Shown piece after piece: positions 23,125-31,787 of a stretch of DNA of 64,000 bases (position 1 is its first letter; every line of letters begins with the position of its first letter). Origin of the DNA: JAWKRB01 sp041389885 (GTDB lineage: Bacteria; Myxococcota_A; Polyangia; Polyangiales; Ga0077539). The stretch is from the NCBI GenBank assembly GCA_041389885.1, contig JAWKRB010000031.1:31051-95050 (forward strand), written 5' to 3'. A program made the position numbers and the translations under genes. Under the pieces are notes generated by a model. It saw only the letters and a list, made by a program, of their open reading frames with translations. It was not told where the DNA came from and made no database searches.

Positions 23125-25320
23125 TCAGGCCCGCGCGGTCAGGTCGAAGCGGTCGTTGTTCATCACCTTGGTCCAGGCGGCGACGAAGTCGCGCACGAAC
23201 CGCGCTCGGCTGTCGTCCTGGGCGTAGAGCTCGGCGTAGGCGCGGAGCACGGAGTTTGACCCGAAGACCAGGTCGACGCGCGTGGCGGTGAACCTCACCG
23301 CGCCCGTGGCGCGGTCACGGAGCTCGTAGACGCCCCCGTCGACGGGCGCCCACTCGTAGCGCATGTCGGTGAGGGTCACGAAGAAGTCGTTCGTGAGCGC
23401 GCCGACGCGGTCGGTGAACACGCCGTGCCTCGAGCCGCCGTGGTTGGTCCCGAGCACGCGCATGCCTCCCACGAGCGCCGTCATCTCCGGCGCGGTGAGC
23501 CCGAGGAGCTGCGTGCGATCGAGCATGAGCTCCTCGGCGCGCGCGGCGAAGTCCCCCTTGAGCCAGTTGCGGTACCCGTCGTGAATCGGCTCGAGCACCG
23601 CGAACGACTCCGCGTCGGTCATCGCCTCGGTGGCGTCGCCCCGCCCCGGCGAGAACGGCACCTCGACCTCGAATCCCGCGGCGCGCGCGGCCTGCTCGAC
23701 CCCCACGTTGCCCGCCAGCACGAGGATGTCTGCGACGCTCGCGCCCACCGCCGACGCGACGCCCTCGAGCACGCCCAGCACGCGCGCGAGGCGATCGGGC
23801 TCGTTGCCCTCCCAGCCCCGCTGAGGGGCCAGGCGGAGGCGCGCCCCGTTGGCGCCGCCTCGCTTGTCGGAGCCGCGAAAGGTGCGCGCGCTGTCCCACG
23901 CGGTCGCGACGAGGTCGCCGATCGTCAGCCCGCTGTTCGCGATGCGCCTCCGGGCGTCTGCGACGTCGTAGTCCGTGCGGCCCGCGGGGACGGGGTCTTG
24001 CCAGAGCAGGTCCTCTCCGGGCACGTCGGGGCCGAAGTATCGAGACTTCGGGCCCATGTCTCGATGCGTGAGCTTGAACCACGCGCGGGCGAAGACCTCG
24101 GAGAAGTACGCCGGGTCTCGGTAGAAGCGCTCGGAGATCGCCCGGTAGGCCGGGTCTCGGACCATCGCCATGTCCGCGTCGGTCATGATCGGGTTGTGGC
24201 GCACCGTCGGGTCGTCGAGGTCGACGGTCTTGTCCTCCTCCCGAACGTTCACGGGCTCCCACTGCCAGGCGCCCGCGGGGCTCTTCTTGAGCTCCCACTC
24301 GTACGTGAAGAGCATGTGAAAGTATCCGTTGTCCCAGCGCGTGGGGTGAGGGGTCCAGGCGCCCTCGAGGCCGCTCGAGACGGTGTCTCGCCCGAAGCCC
24401 CGGCCCTTGGGGTTGCGCCACCCGAGGCCCTGCTCGTCGACGTCGCCCGCCTCGGGCTTGGGCCCGAGGGCGCTCGCGTCTCCGTTGCCGTGGCACTTGC
24501 CGACGGTGTGACCGCCCGCGGTGAGCGCCACCGTCTCCTCGTCGTTCATGGCCATGCGCGCGAAGGTCAGCCGCACGTCCTTCGCGGTGCGCAGCGGGTC
24601 GGGCACGCCGTGAACGCCCTCGGGGTTGACGTAGATGAGCCCCATCTGAACCGCCGCGAGGGGGTCCTCGAGGCGCTCGCGGTCGTCGCCGTCGTGGCGG
24701 CCGCTGGCGAGCCACTCCTTCTCCGAGCCCCAGTAGGTGTCCCGCTCGGGGTGCCAGATGTCCTCGCGACCGAAGCCGAAGCCGAAGGTGCGCAGGCCCA
24801 TCGACTCGTACGCGATCGTGCCGGCCAGGATGATCAGGTCGGCCCAGCTGATCTGGTTGCCGTACTTCTTCTTGATGGGCCAGAGCAGCCGCCGGGCCTT
24901 GTCGAGGTTGACGTTGTCCGGCCATGAATTCAGCGGCGCGAAGCGCTGATTGCCGGTGCCGCCGCCGCCTCGTCCGTCGGCCACCCGGTAGGTGCCCGCG
25001 GCGTGCCAGGCCATGCGGACCATGAGCCCGCCGTAGTGTCCCCAATCCGCGGGCCACCAGGGCTGGCTGTCGGTCATCAGCGCGGCGAGGTCCCTCTTGA
25101 GCGCGTCGACGTCGAGGGTCTTGAGCGCCTCGCGGTAGCTGAAGTCGGCGAGGGGGTTGGTCTTGCGGTCGTGCTGATGAAGGATGTCGAGGTTGAGCGC
25201 CTTGGGCCACCAGTCGTGCACCGAGGCGTCGAGGGTGGTGTTCGCGCCGTGCATCACCGGGCACTTGCCCGACCGGGCACCTGGGTTCACGGGAGCCGTC
25301 TTGTTCGGGTCATGGGTCAC
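23125..25320 (-). CDS. katG: Catalase-peroxidase KatG
   Basis: This 731-residue bifunctional heme enzyme destroys hydrogen peroxide. It has the distal Arg-Trp-His of MVRMAWHAAGTYR, the Trp-Tyr-Met crosslink partners (the same Trp, Tyr in GLIYVNPEG and Met in the MAMNDEETVAL stretch), and the proximal His in TAGGHTVGKCHGNG. Both halves of the typical duplicated fold are present and the length is usual. The start is GTG at 25320, supported by AAGGAGA six bases before it. It lies 36 bases downstream of the Fur-family gene with no room for its own strong promoter, so both probably form one operon. Its expression should then follow the regulator's autoregulation. Confidence 0.96.
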   Translation of the reverse strand: MTHDPNKTAPVNPGARSGKCPVMHGANTTLDASVHDWWPKALNLDILHQHDRKTNPLADFSYREALKTLDVDALKRDLAALMTDSQPWWPADWGHYGGLMVRMAWHAAGTYRVADGRGGGGTGNQRFAPLNSWPDNVNLDKARRLLWPIKKKYGNQISWADLIILAGTIAYESMGLRTFGFGFGREDIWHPERDTYWGSEKEWLASGRHDGDDRERLEDPLAAVQMGLIYVNPEGVHGVPDPLRTAKDVRLTFARMAMNDEETVALTAGGHTVGKCHGNGDASALGPKPEAGDVDEQGLGWRNPKGRGFGRDTVSSGLEGAWTPHPTRWDNGYFHMLFTYEWELKKSPAGAWQWEPVNVREEDKTVDLDDPTVRHNPIMTDADMAMVRDPAYRAISERFYRDPAYFSEVFARAWFKLTHRDMGPKSRYFGPDVPGEDLLWQDPVPAGRTDYDVADARRRIANSGLTIGDLVATAWDSARTFRGSDKRGGANGARLRLAPQRGWEGNEPDRLARVLGVLEGVASAVGASVADILVLAGNVGVEQAARAAGFEVEVPFSPGRGDATEAMTDAESFAVLEPIHDGYRNWLKGDFAARAEELMLDRTQLLGLTAPEMTALVGGMRVLGTNHGGSRHGVFTDRVGALTNDFFVTLTDMRYEWAPVDGGVYELRDRATGAVRFTATRVDLVFGSNSVLRAYAELYAQDDSRARFVRDFVAAWTKVMNNDRFDLTARA

Positions 25321-25356
25321 GGGGGTCTCCTTGAGAGCGGTTGTGGGTGGGTCGTG

Positions 25357-25824
25357 TCAGCCGGCGTCGGCGCTCGGCTTCGCGAGGCAGGCCGCGCACA
25401 CGCCCCGCACCTCGACGTGGGCGTCGGCGACGCTGCCGAGCGCCCTCACGGCGTCGGGCAGGGGCAGCGCGCTCAGCTCGGCGCTCTCGAAGTCGCGCAC
25501 GAGGCCGCAGCGGCCGCAGATGTAGTGGTGGTGGGGCTCGAGGTTCGGCTCGAAGCGCACGCCGTCGCGCTGCGGCCCGAGGGTCGTGAGCAGCCCGAGG
25601 TCGTGAAGCAGCCAGAGGGTTCGATAGACCGTGTCGACCGACACGGTGGGCACGCGGCGCTGCACCGCGCGAAAGAGCGTGTCGGCGTCAGGGTGGGCCT
25701 GCGTGGACGCGAGCTCCCGAAAGATCTCAAGGCGCTGATGCGTGATCTTCACGCCCGCGGACTTCGCGACCGACTTGAAGTGCTCGTACCGGGCTTCGAC
25801 CCGGCGGTCGATGTTGTTGCTCAT
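25357..25824 (-). CDS. Fur-family regulator (PerR-like) in operon with katG
   Basis: The 155-residue protein has the Fur fold: a winged helix at about 20-85 with HQRLEIFRELAS and VSVDTVYRTLWLLHDLGLL, then a metal-binding C-terminal region, PHHHYICGRCG, and a second CAAC pair at about residue 144 that together form the structural zinc site. Fur-family proteins sense iron, zinc or peroxide. The placement directly upstream of katG, as with mycobacterial furA-katG, points to peroxide sensing; sequence alone does not prove it. The start is ATG 25824. A 7-bp inverted repeat lies just upstream (25827-25859). Confidence 0.88.
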   Translation of the reverse strand: MSNNIDRRVEARYEHFKSVAKSAGVKITHQRLEIFRELASTQAHPDADTLFRAVQRRVPTVSVDTVYRTLWLLHDLGLLTTLGPQRDGVRFEPNLEPHHHYICGRCGLVRDFESAELSALPLPDAVRALGSVADAHVEVRGVCAACLAKPSADAG

Positions 25825-25826
25825 GT

Positions 25827-25859
25827 GTTCCTAAGTGCGGATCAGACGCAAGTAGGAAC
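25827..25859 (-). promoter_or_regulatory. Candidate Fur-family operator
   Basis: GTTCCTA (25827-25833) and TAGGAAC (25853-25859) form a perfect inverted repeat with a 19-base spacer, directly next to the start of the Fur-family gene. A short palindromic AT-richer box, TAGGAACCTAA, lies at 25853-25863. Autoregulation of the regulator-katG operon is the natural reading. Confidence 0.5.
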
Positions 25860-25906
25860 CTAATCCGATCTACGGGGGTGTCAACCCGCGCGCGAGCGCG
25901 CTCGGG

Positions 25907-26935
25907 CTATCGGGGCCACGGGCCGGAGAGGACCTCGGTGTTGGCGAACTGCGGCGCCTCCTTCAGGCGCGCCACGCCCTCGCGGCTGAGCCCCCGGTTC
26001 TGCCGCAGGTCGAGCTGGCGCAGGTGTGCGAGGGCGCGGTTGGCGATGAGGAGTTCGAGGTGATCGTCGCGGAGGAGGCAGTGCGAGAGCCCGAGCGCCT
26101 CGAGGCGACCCGAGAGCGCGGGGCGGTCGAGGAGGGTGCGCAGGCTCTCCCCAGAGCCGGAGCTCCCGAGGCGCAGCTCGCGCAGCGACGGCGCGCTGTC
26201 GCAGAAGCGCCAGAAGTCTTCTCGCCTGGCGAGGGTGGGCTCGTCGACGAGGGCGAGGACGCGCAGGGTGTGTCGGCCCGGCCAGTCTCGGAGCGAGTCC
26301 CAGCGGGCGTCGCTGCGCAGGGAGCTGTTGAGCTGCAGGTTGACGAGCCTCGGCGCTCCTGGGCCCTGGGCGAGGTGGTCGAGGGAGATCGACGCCCGGA
26401 GGGCCGAGTAGGACTCGAGGCGGCTGGCGTAGGTCGACCCGAAGATCCGCCACGAGGCCCGCCCGGGGTCGCGGTCGGTGTCGTCTGGGTAGTGGTCGTT
26501 CACGCCGCGCGCGAGCAGGGTCACATCGACGGCCCCTCGCGCGTCGAGCAGGGCTTCGGCCCGCGCGGTGCGTTGCTCGGGGGTCCACGGGGTGAGGGCC
26601 TCGTCGGCTTCGCGCATCGCCGCGTCGCGGTCGCTCCCGAGCGGCCAGGCCCGCAGGTGTCGGAGGAGCCGATGAAAGCACTCGCGTCGCCCGTCGTCGT
26701 CGGTGCGCCCGTCGCACGCGAGGATGCGCCGCAGCTCGCGCCTGCGCTCGTCGTCGGGACCGTGGCTGGGCGCGCGCGACATCAGCCGCGCCCCGAGGAG
26801 CGCGCCGACCAGCAGCGACGCGGCTCCGAGGCGCAGCCGCCCCGGGGCGCGAGCCGGGGACCGCGCGGGCGCGGCGAGGCGTCGCAGCGTCGGCAGGAGC
26901 GCCTCGGGGACCTTCCATGCTTCGCGTCGGGGCAC
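25907..26935 (-). CDS. Leucine-rich-repeat-like protein
   Basis: The likely product is 342 residues from a GTG at 26935. It has a hydrophobic segment near residues 35-50 (LRLGAASLLVGALLGARL), an Arg/Asp-rich helical region, and C-terminal leucine-rich units: LRELRLGSSGSGESLRTLLD, RLEALGLSHCLLRDDHLELL, LRQLDLRQNRGLSREGVARL. The repeats resemble ribonuclease-inhibitor type LRRs, which bind partner proteins. The start is uncertain since an ATG at about residue 55 (MSRAPSHGPDD) would remove the hydrophobic segment. The open frame extends further upstream across the neighbour's antisense and was not used. Confidence 0.65.
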   Translation of the reverse strand: MPRREAWKVPEALLPTLRRLAAPARSPARAPGRLRLGAASLLVGALLGARLMSRAPSHGPDDERRRELRRILACDGRTDDDGRRECFHRLLRHLRAWPLGSDRDAAMREADEALTPWTPEQRTARAEALLDARGAVDVTLLARGVNDHYPDDTDRDPGRASWRIFGSTYASRLESYSALRASISLDHLAQGPGAPRLVNLQLNSSLRSDARWDSLRDWPGRHTLRVLALVDEPTLARREDFWRFCDSAPSLRELRLGSSGSGESLRTLLDRPALSGRLEALGLSHCLLRDDHLELLIANRALAHLRQLDLRQNRGLSREGVARLKEAPQFANTEVLSGPWPR

Positions 26936-26985
26936 ACCCGCGACGGTAACACCGCCAGACTCCCGTCGCGGGAGGGCCGCGGGCG

Positions 26986-28146
26986 TCAGGTGTAGTGGGT
27001 CCACCAGGCGCCGCGGTGCCGTGATTTCAGCCCCTCGAAGGCGCGGCACGCGGGGTAGAGCAGCGCGAGCCCCACGGCCCAGAGGGCGTAGGCGCGCCAC
27101 AGCGAAGGGCTGTCGCCCGAGACCCCGCGCCAGGCCAGCCCGAGGGCGTGCAGCAGCGGGAGGTGCAACACGTAGTAGAACAGCGGAACCCGGCCGAAGG
27201 TGAGCAGCGGCTTCGCGCCGCCGGCCTGGCGTTCGGTGAGGGCTCCCCAGAGGGCGAGGGCGGGCCCGAGGGTCATCAAGAGGTACAGCAGCGAGGGCGG
27301 GTACTTCGTGCAGTTCAGGAAGGACAGCGCCGTGAAGCCCCCGCGCGGCTGCGGAGACCATCGAGACGGGTCGCCGTACACGTTGAGGGCGCGGAGGGCG
27401 ACGAAGGCCGCGGTGAGCGCGCCGCCGAGGCGGATCAGCGCGCGCCGCCGCGCGTGGGCGTCGAGGGACATCACCGGGCCGAGCCCGTAGCCCAGCGCCA
27501 TCACCCCGATCCAGGGGACCAGCGGGTACGCGACGTACACCCGGTGCCCGGAGAGGGGCTCGAGGCGGCCGGGGTCGTGGAGCACGGTCCACCCCCAGCG
27601 CAGGGCGCCGAGGTCGGCGGCGTGGACCCCGTCGAAGAGGTTGTGCCCGGCGATCATCGCCGCGCCGACGAGGAGGCAGGCCCGCGCGCCGAGGCGGGAC
27701 AGCGCGGCGAGGGCCACCATCGACCAGCCGATGGCCCAGATCACCTGCACGAAGGTAAAGCGGTAGTCGAGGTTGAAGAGCCAGCCGAAGCGCACCGCGG
27801 TGAGCTCGAGGACCACTAGCCACAGGCCCCGCGTGAGCAGCAGCGACGAGGCGCTCGCGGGGCTGCGGCGGCGCGAGGCGAGCCAGGCCGAGACGCCCGC
27901 GAGGAGCACGAAGACCGGCGCGCAGAAGTGCGTGACCCAGCGCGTGAAGAAGAGCGCGTGCGTGGTGCGCGCCAGGTCGGTGGCGTCGGGGCCGCCGCGC
28001 ACGATGAAATCGCGCGCGTGGTCGAGGGCCATCAGCACCATCGCGACGCCGCGAAGCAGGTCGATGGCCTCGTCGCGGGGGTTCTCTTGCCGGGTCACGG
28101 TGAGGGCACTGTCGCACGCCCGGAGCCTCCGTGAAGCGGGGAGCAT
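26986..28146 (-). CDS. DUF1624/heparan-acetyltransferase-like membrane acyltransferase
   Basis: A ~386-residue membrane protein with the pattern ENPRDEAIDLLRGVAMVLMALDHARDF, which marks the DUF1624/acyltransferase 3-related group (the R-D-x-x-R-G-x-A-M motif before the first helix). Around ten hydrophobic segments follow, with YDFxxH-like elements such as RVPLFYYVLHLPLLHALGLAWRG near the C-terminus. Members transfer acyl groups across or within the membrane onto sugars or lipids; the substrate here is unknown. The start is either ATG 28146 or GTG 28098; the latter lies closer to the conserved motif. It is divergent from the AI-2E family gene. Confidence 0.8.
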   Translation of the reverse strand: MLPASRRLRACDSALTVTRQENPRDEAIDLLRGVAMVLMALDHARDFIVRGGPDATDLARTTHALFFTRWVTHFCAPVFVLLAGVSAWLASRRRSPASASSLLLTRGLWLVVLELTAVRFGWLFNLDYRFTFVQVIWAIGWSMVALAALSRLGARACLLVGAAMIAGHNLFDGVHAADLGALRWGWTVLHDPGRLEPLSGHRVYVAYPLVPWIGVMALGYGLGPVMSLDAHARRRALIRLGGALTAAFVALRALNVYGDPSRWSPQPRGGFTALSFLNCTKYPPSLLYLLMTLGPALALWGALTERQAGGAKPLLTFGRVPLFYYVLHLPLLHALGLAWRGVSGDSPSLWRAYALWAVGLALLYPACRAFEGLKSRHRGAWWTHYT

Positions 28147-28176
28147 TTCGGCGGCGACAAGCACCGGCGGGGTGCG

Positions 28177-29262
28177 ATGATCACGGCCCTTGTGAGCGAC
28201 TCGAACGATCGACGGCGACGCGGGTGGCGCGTCCCAGCGCGGTGGATGTTCTTCGCCGCGGGCGCCGCGTCGCTCTGGGTGATCCGACCGTTCCTCTTCG
28301 AGCTCGGCGCAGGGATGGTCTTTGGCTACGTCGCCGAGCGGCCCGTCGACTGGGCGCTGAGGCGACTCGGGCGCGCCGGCGACCCGCGCTGGCGCGGCGG
28401 CGTCGCGACGGCGGTGGTGGCCTGCGCCATGCTGCTGCTTATCGTTCCCGCCGGGGCGGCGCTCTGGGTCGCCGTGAGAGACCTGGTCGAGCTGTTGCGC
28501 GGCGCGAGCCCTGGCGCCCTGGGGCGGCTGGGCCTGAAGGTCCAGCAGTGGTCCGAGCAGCGCGCGGGGGCCATGGGCTTCAGGATCAACGTCCCAGAGC
28601 TCTTGCGTCGCGCGCAGGGCGTGACGGGCAGCGCCGCGACGATCCTCGCGCGCACCGCGGGGAGGGTGCTCACGGCCACGCCGTCGGCGGTGTTCTCGCT
28701 GGTGCTCATCGTGGTCGCCTCTGTGTACTTCGCCGCCGAAGGTCCCGCGCTGCGGGCGAGGGTGCTCCCTGAAATGCTCCCCTGGCCTCGGGAGCGCGCG
28801 GTGCTCCAGCGCAGCACCGCGGGGGTCATCGAGGGCGTGGTGCTGGCCAACCTCGGCGTCTCGTTGATCCAGGCCGCGATCGTCGCCGTCGCGACCATCG
28901 CCCTGGGCATCCCCAACGCCGCCGTATGGAGCGTCGCCAGCTTCGCGCTCTCGTTCGTGCCCTTCGTGGGCACGGGCCTCGTGACGGTCAGCGCGGCGGC
29001 GTACCTCTTCGCCGTCGACCGCAGCGCCGCGGGCGTCGCGATGCTCGTGGTGGCGGTCATCGCCGGGAGCATCGACAACGTGCTCCGGCCGCTCCTCACC
29101 CGGGGCTCGATCGAGCTGTCGTTCCTCTGGCGGCTCGTGTCCTTCGTCGGCGGCATCGCCGTGTTCGGCATCGCCGGCGTGATCGTGGGTCCTCTGCTGT
29201 TGGTGTGGAGCCAGGCCCTCTGGGTCTGCGCCCACGAAGATCCCCCGCCCGAGGCCTCGTAG
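28177..29262 (+). CDS. AI-2E family (PerM-type) transporter
   Basis: The 361-residue inner-membrane protein has seven to eight hydrophobic segments and the AI-2E family layout: a loop region with VQQWSEQRAGAMGFRINVPEL, ASVYFAAEGPALRARVLPEMLP in the middle, NLGVSLIQAAIVAVAT and a C-terminal block WSVASFALSFVPFVGTGLV, IDNVLRPLLTRG, then GGIAVFGIAGVIVGPLLL. The D-N-x-L-R-P signature is diagnostic. Some members export autoinducer-2 or exchange Na+ and H+, but most are uncharacterised. A plain transporter of unknown substrate is the safe call. The stop overlaps the first base of a palindromic element. Confidence 0.9.
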   Translation: MITALVSDSNDRRRRGWRVPARWMFFAAGAASLWVIRPFLFELGAGMVFGYVAERPVDWALRRLGRAGDPRWRGGVATAVVACAMLLLIVPAGAALWVAVRDLVELLRGASPGALGRLGLKVQQWSEQRAGAMGFRINVPELLRRAQGVTGSAATILARTAGRVLTATPSAVFSLVLIVVASVYFAAEGPALRARVLPEMLPWPRERAVLQRSTAGVIEGVVLANLGVSLIQAAIVAVATIALGIPNAAVWSVASFALSFVPFVGTGLVTVSAAAYLFAVDRSAAGVAMLVVAVIAGSIDNVLRPLLTRGSIELSFLWRLVSFVGGIAVFGIAGVIVGPLLLVWSQALWVCAHEDPPPEAS

Positions 29263-29443
29263 CACTCCTCAGGGCCCGCGTGTCCTCACCCCCAGCGACA
29301 CCCGCGGGTCGCCGCTCTCCCCGTCGAGAGGTGGGTGCATAACTCTCTGTTTTTGCTGGATAAATGCCCGTATCCCGACAGAGAGGGAGCTGAGAGACGG
29401 CCGGGACGACGGGGGTGAGGTCACGCGGGCCCCCGAGGAGTGC
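29262..29443. repeat. Nested palindromic element with ~32-bp imperfect terminal inverted repeats (MITE-like)
   Basis: The left arm, 29262-29293, and right arm, 29411-29443, are complementary except for two mismatches and one gap (both ends read GCACTCCTC inward). Inside is a second perfect pair, CTCTCTGT (29343-29350) and ACAGAGAG (29378-29385), and within it GGATA-N8-TATCC (29358-29375). The interior is AT-richer than the surroundings. The whole 182 bp could fold into one long hairpin. It encodes no obvious protein, and target-site duplications were not identified. Confidence 0.6.
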
Positions 29444-29479
29444 TCGCGCTGAACCCTTCAAGTCCCCTGTGGAAAGGTA

Positions 29480-30529
29480 CTAGCCGTCGAAGACCACGAG
29501 GTCCATCGCCGCGAGCACCTCGATCGAGGGCGCCTCGAGGTGCGCGCGCAGCGGCAGGAACACCTCGGCGAAGCCGCGCACGATCAGCCGCGCGCCCCAC
29601 TCGAGCATCCCGCGGCGGGTGCGCGCCTCCAGCTCGCAGAGCGCGCCGTCGACCTCGGTGGGATCGACCTGCTCGGCGCCCGCGCGCAGGGGCGCGTTCG
29701 CGAGCTGCTCGCGCAGCGTCGACATCGCGAGGCGGGTGCGTACGTAGTCGCTCTGCGCGCCGCCCACGTCCCTGAGCCAGCGGTCGGGGGCCATGGGCAC
29801 CGAGGGGCCGAAGCCGCGCAGCTCCCGCGCCCACCGGCGCGCGGCGATCACCAGCGGCTCGTCCGCGGGGCTGCCCTGCTTCAGCGGGGCGATCACCTTG
29901 CGCATCGCGACCCGCGCGGCGTGAAACTCCGAGCGCGCGTGCTCGCCGGCCACGGCGCCGAGCCAGTGCGCCGAGCAACCGCCTCGCTCGGTCACCGCCT
30001 CGGGGAGCTCGGCCAGCATCGCCGCGGCGCTGAGGTCGCCGCCGAAATACAGCCTCAACATCGACGAGAACAGCCTCGCCTCGTCGTCGTCGGGGTCGAT
30101 CGCGAGCGCGTTGCGCGCGCTCTGCAGCGCGCCCATGAAATCGCCCGCCGCGGTGAGCGCCTGCGCGAGCATGCGGTCGATGCACGACACGCCGGGCGCG
30201 AGGTCGCGCGCCGCGACCAGCGCCCACACCGCGGTCTCGGCGTGGGCGAGGGGGTCGGGGTCACGCAGCGAGAGCATCCCCAGGGCGACGTAGGGCGCCG
30301 CGCGGTCGGGCTCCGCGGCCACGATGTCGACGAGCCGGCGCCGCGCGGCCTCGAGGTCGCCGGCGATGCCCCGCGCCACCGCGCTCCCGACCGCGGCCCG
30401 CGCGTCGCCCTGCTCGCGGGCCTCGTCGAAGAGCACCGCCGCGCGGGAGATGAGGCCGGGCACGGCGCCGCGGTTCCACCCCGCGAGGGACTCGTGCAGC
30501 GCCTGGACGGCCAGCTCGAAGGCGCTCAC
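29480..30529 (-). CDS. Helical-repeat (TPR-like) protein of unknown function
   Basis: A 349-residue protein, mostly alpha-helical, with Ala-rich helices paired like tetratricopeptide repeats: GDARAAVGSAVARGIAGDLEAARRRLVDI, PYVALGMLSLRDPDPLAHAETAVWALVAARDLAPG, AQALTAAGDFMGALQSARNALAIDPDDDEARLFSSML. That last unit fits the TPR pattern well (G...A...A...P). The C-terminal ~130 residues do not show a clear repeat. The start is GTG 30529, coupled to the upstream gene's stop through a GTGA overlap. No enzyme domain was found, so it is probably a scaffold or partner of the upstream gene product. Confidence 0.6.
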   Translation of the reverse strand: MSAFELAVQALHESLAGWNRGAVPGLISRAAVLFDEAREQGDARAAVGSAVARGIAGDLEAARRRLVDIVAAEPDRAAPYVALGMLSLRDPDPLAHAETAVWALVAARDLAPGVSCIDRMLAQALTAAGDFMGALQSARNALAIDPDDDEARLFSSMLRLYFGGDLSAAAMLAELPEAVTERGGCSAHWLGAVAGEHARSEFHAARVAMRKVIAPLKQGSPADEPLVIAARRWARELRGFGPSVPMAPDRWLRDVGGAQSDYVRTRLAMSTLREQLANAPLRAGAEQVDPTEVDGALCELEARTRRGMLEWGARLIVRGFAEVFLPLRAHLEAPSIEVLAAMDLVVFDG

Positions 30530-31737
30530 GTCGCCACCTCCCCGGGCGACGCGACGTCGCCCATCGACTCCAGGGCGCGACCGAGCATCGCGGCGCCGTG
30601 GAGCCGGTGCCAGAGCCGCAGGGCGCCCGCGGCCCAGGCGTCGAGGGCCCGCCGCGGCGCGCGGTCGGGGACGTACCAATCGAGGATGAAATCCTCGGCG
30701 CGACCGCTGGACTCGGCCGCGGCGCGCCCCGCGCGGGAGGGCTCCGGCCCGAGGCTCTCGAGCGCGCGCTCGGGGGAGTCTTCTGGCTCGGAGGTCGCCT
30801 CGGTGGCCGCGCGGAGCCAGTGACGAATCGCCATCGCGGCGTGGTCCCGCGAGGCGGCGCAGCGGAGCCAGTTCCAGCGGACGGTGAGCGGGGCCGAGAG
30901 CAGCTCGGTGAGCTCGCGCGCGACCAGCGCGGTGAGCCCGGGGAGCGCGTCGTGCACCGGCGAGAGGAGCGCCTCGGTGCACCGGGTGAGGGACTCGCGC
31001 GCGTCGTCGTCGCCGACCACCCAGCGGGCGCTGTCGACCAGCCACTGACCCAGCGGAGGGAGCGACGCGCGGCTGCCCCGGAGGTGGTCGAGCCCCGACC
31101 ATCGCCGCGCGAGCACGCACTCGTACCACGCCCGCATCGCCCGGATCACCGCGCGCTCTCCCTCCGCGCTGCGCGGACCCGCGCGGCACACGCGGAGGTA
31201 GTGATCGCGCCACGCGCCGTCGGTGCCGCCCCCCGCCGCGGCGGAGATCTCGCAGTGGGGCCGCATCCGCGGGACCCGGTCGAGGGGCTCGGCCACGCGC
31301 GCCCTCAGCCCGTCGTCGGCGCCCAGCACCAGCGCGGCGCCCAGGACCAGCGGCGCGTTCCACGCCGGCGCGTCGCCCGAGAGGATCGCGCCGGCCAGGT
31401 GCGCGTAGGGGCTCGCCCCGAGCGTCGGGTGCTCGAGCAGCGCCAGCGCGTGCTCCGTGGCCCTCGGGTCGGCGTCCCGCGCGAAGCACGCGCGGATCAC
31501 CGCCAGCGCCCTGCGCGACTCGTCGACGCCCGCGCCGAGGCCGTAGAGCGGCACGAAGCGACCCGCGCGGAGCGCCGCGAGCTCCCCCGCCGAGAGGGCG
31601 TGGCCGACGACGCGAACGGCCGGGGCGGAGCCCTGCGAGGGATCGCTCGGAGCGTCCCAGGGAGCGGTGGGTTCAAGCCAGGGAGGTCGCGCGGCGCTCA
31701 CTGCGGGGGCGCCGATGGTAGCACCTCCTCGACACAT
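30526..31737 (-). CDS. Helical protein of unknown function, coupled to the TPR-like gene
   Basis: This 403-residue soluble protein has no signal peptide or recognised domain. It is helical and rich in Ala, Arg and Trp, with segments such as GEERAVIRAMRAWYECVLARRW and TVRWNWLRCAASRDHAAMAIRHWLRAA. The start is uncertain: the ATG at 31737 precedes a strong GAGGAGG at about 31721-31731, which would more naturally serve the GTG at 31701 (VSAARPPW). The stop overlaps the start of the downstream gene, so the two proteins are probably made in equal amounts and may form a complex. Divergent from the exported protein at 31788. Confidence 0.55.
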   Translation of the reverse strand: MCRGGATIGAPAVSAARPPWLEPTAPWDAPSDPSQGSAPAVRVVGHALSAGELAALRAGRFVPLYGLGAGVDESRRALAVIRACFARDADPRATEHALALLEHPTLGASPYAHLAGAILSGDAPAWNAPLVLGAALVLGADDGLRARVAEPLDRVPRMRPHCEISAAAGGGTDGAWRDHYLRVCRAGPRSAEGERAVIRAMRAWYECVLARRWSGLDHLRGSRASLPPLGQWLVDSARWVVGDDDARESLTRCTEALLSPVHDALPGLTALVARELTELLSAPLTVRWNWLRCAASRDHAAMAIRHWLRAATEATSEPEDSPERALESLGPEPSRAGRAAAESSGRAEDFILDWYVPDRAPRRALDAWAAGALRLWHRLHGAAMLGRALESMGDVASPGEVAT

Positions 31738-31787
31738 TCAACGCCCGCTTGACCGGCCCAGAGGTTCCGCGCGACACCACGCGGGTC

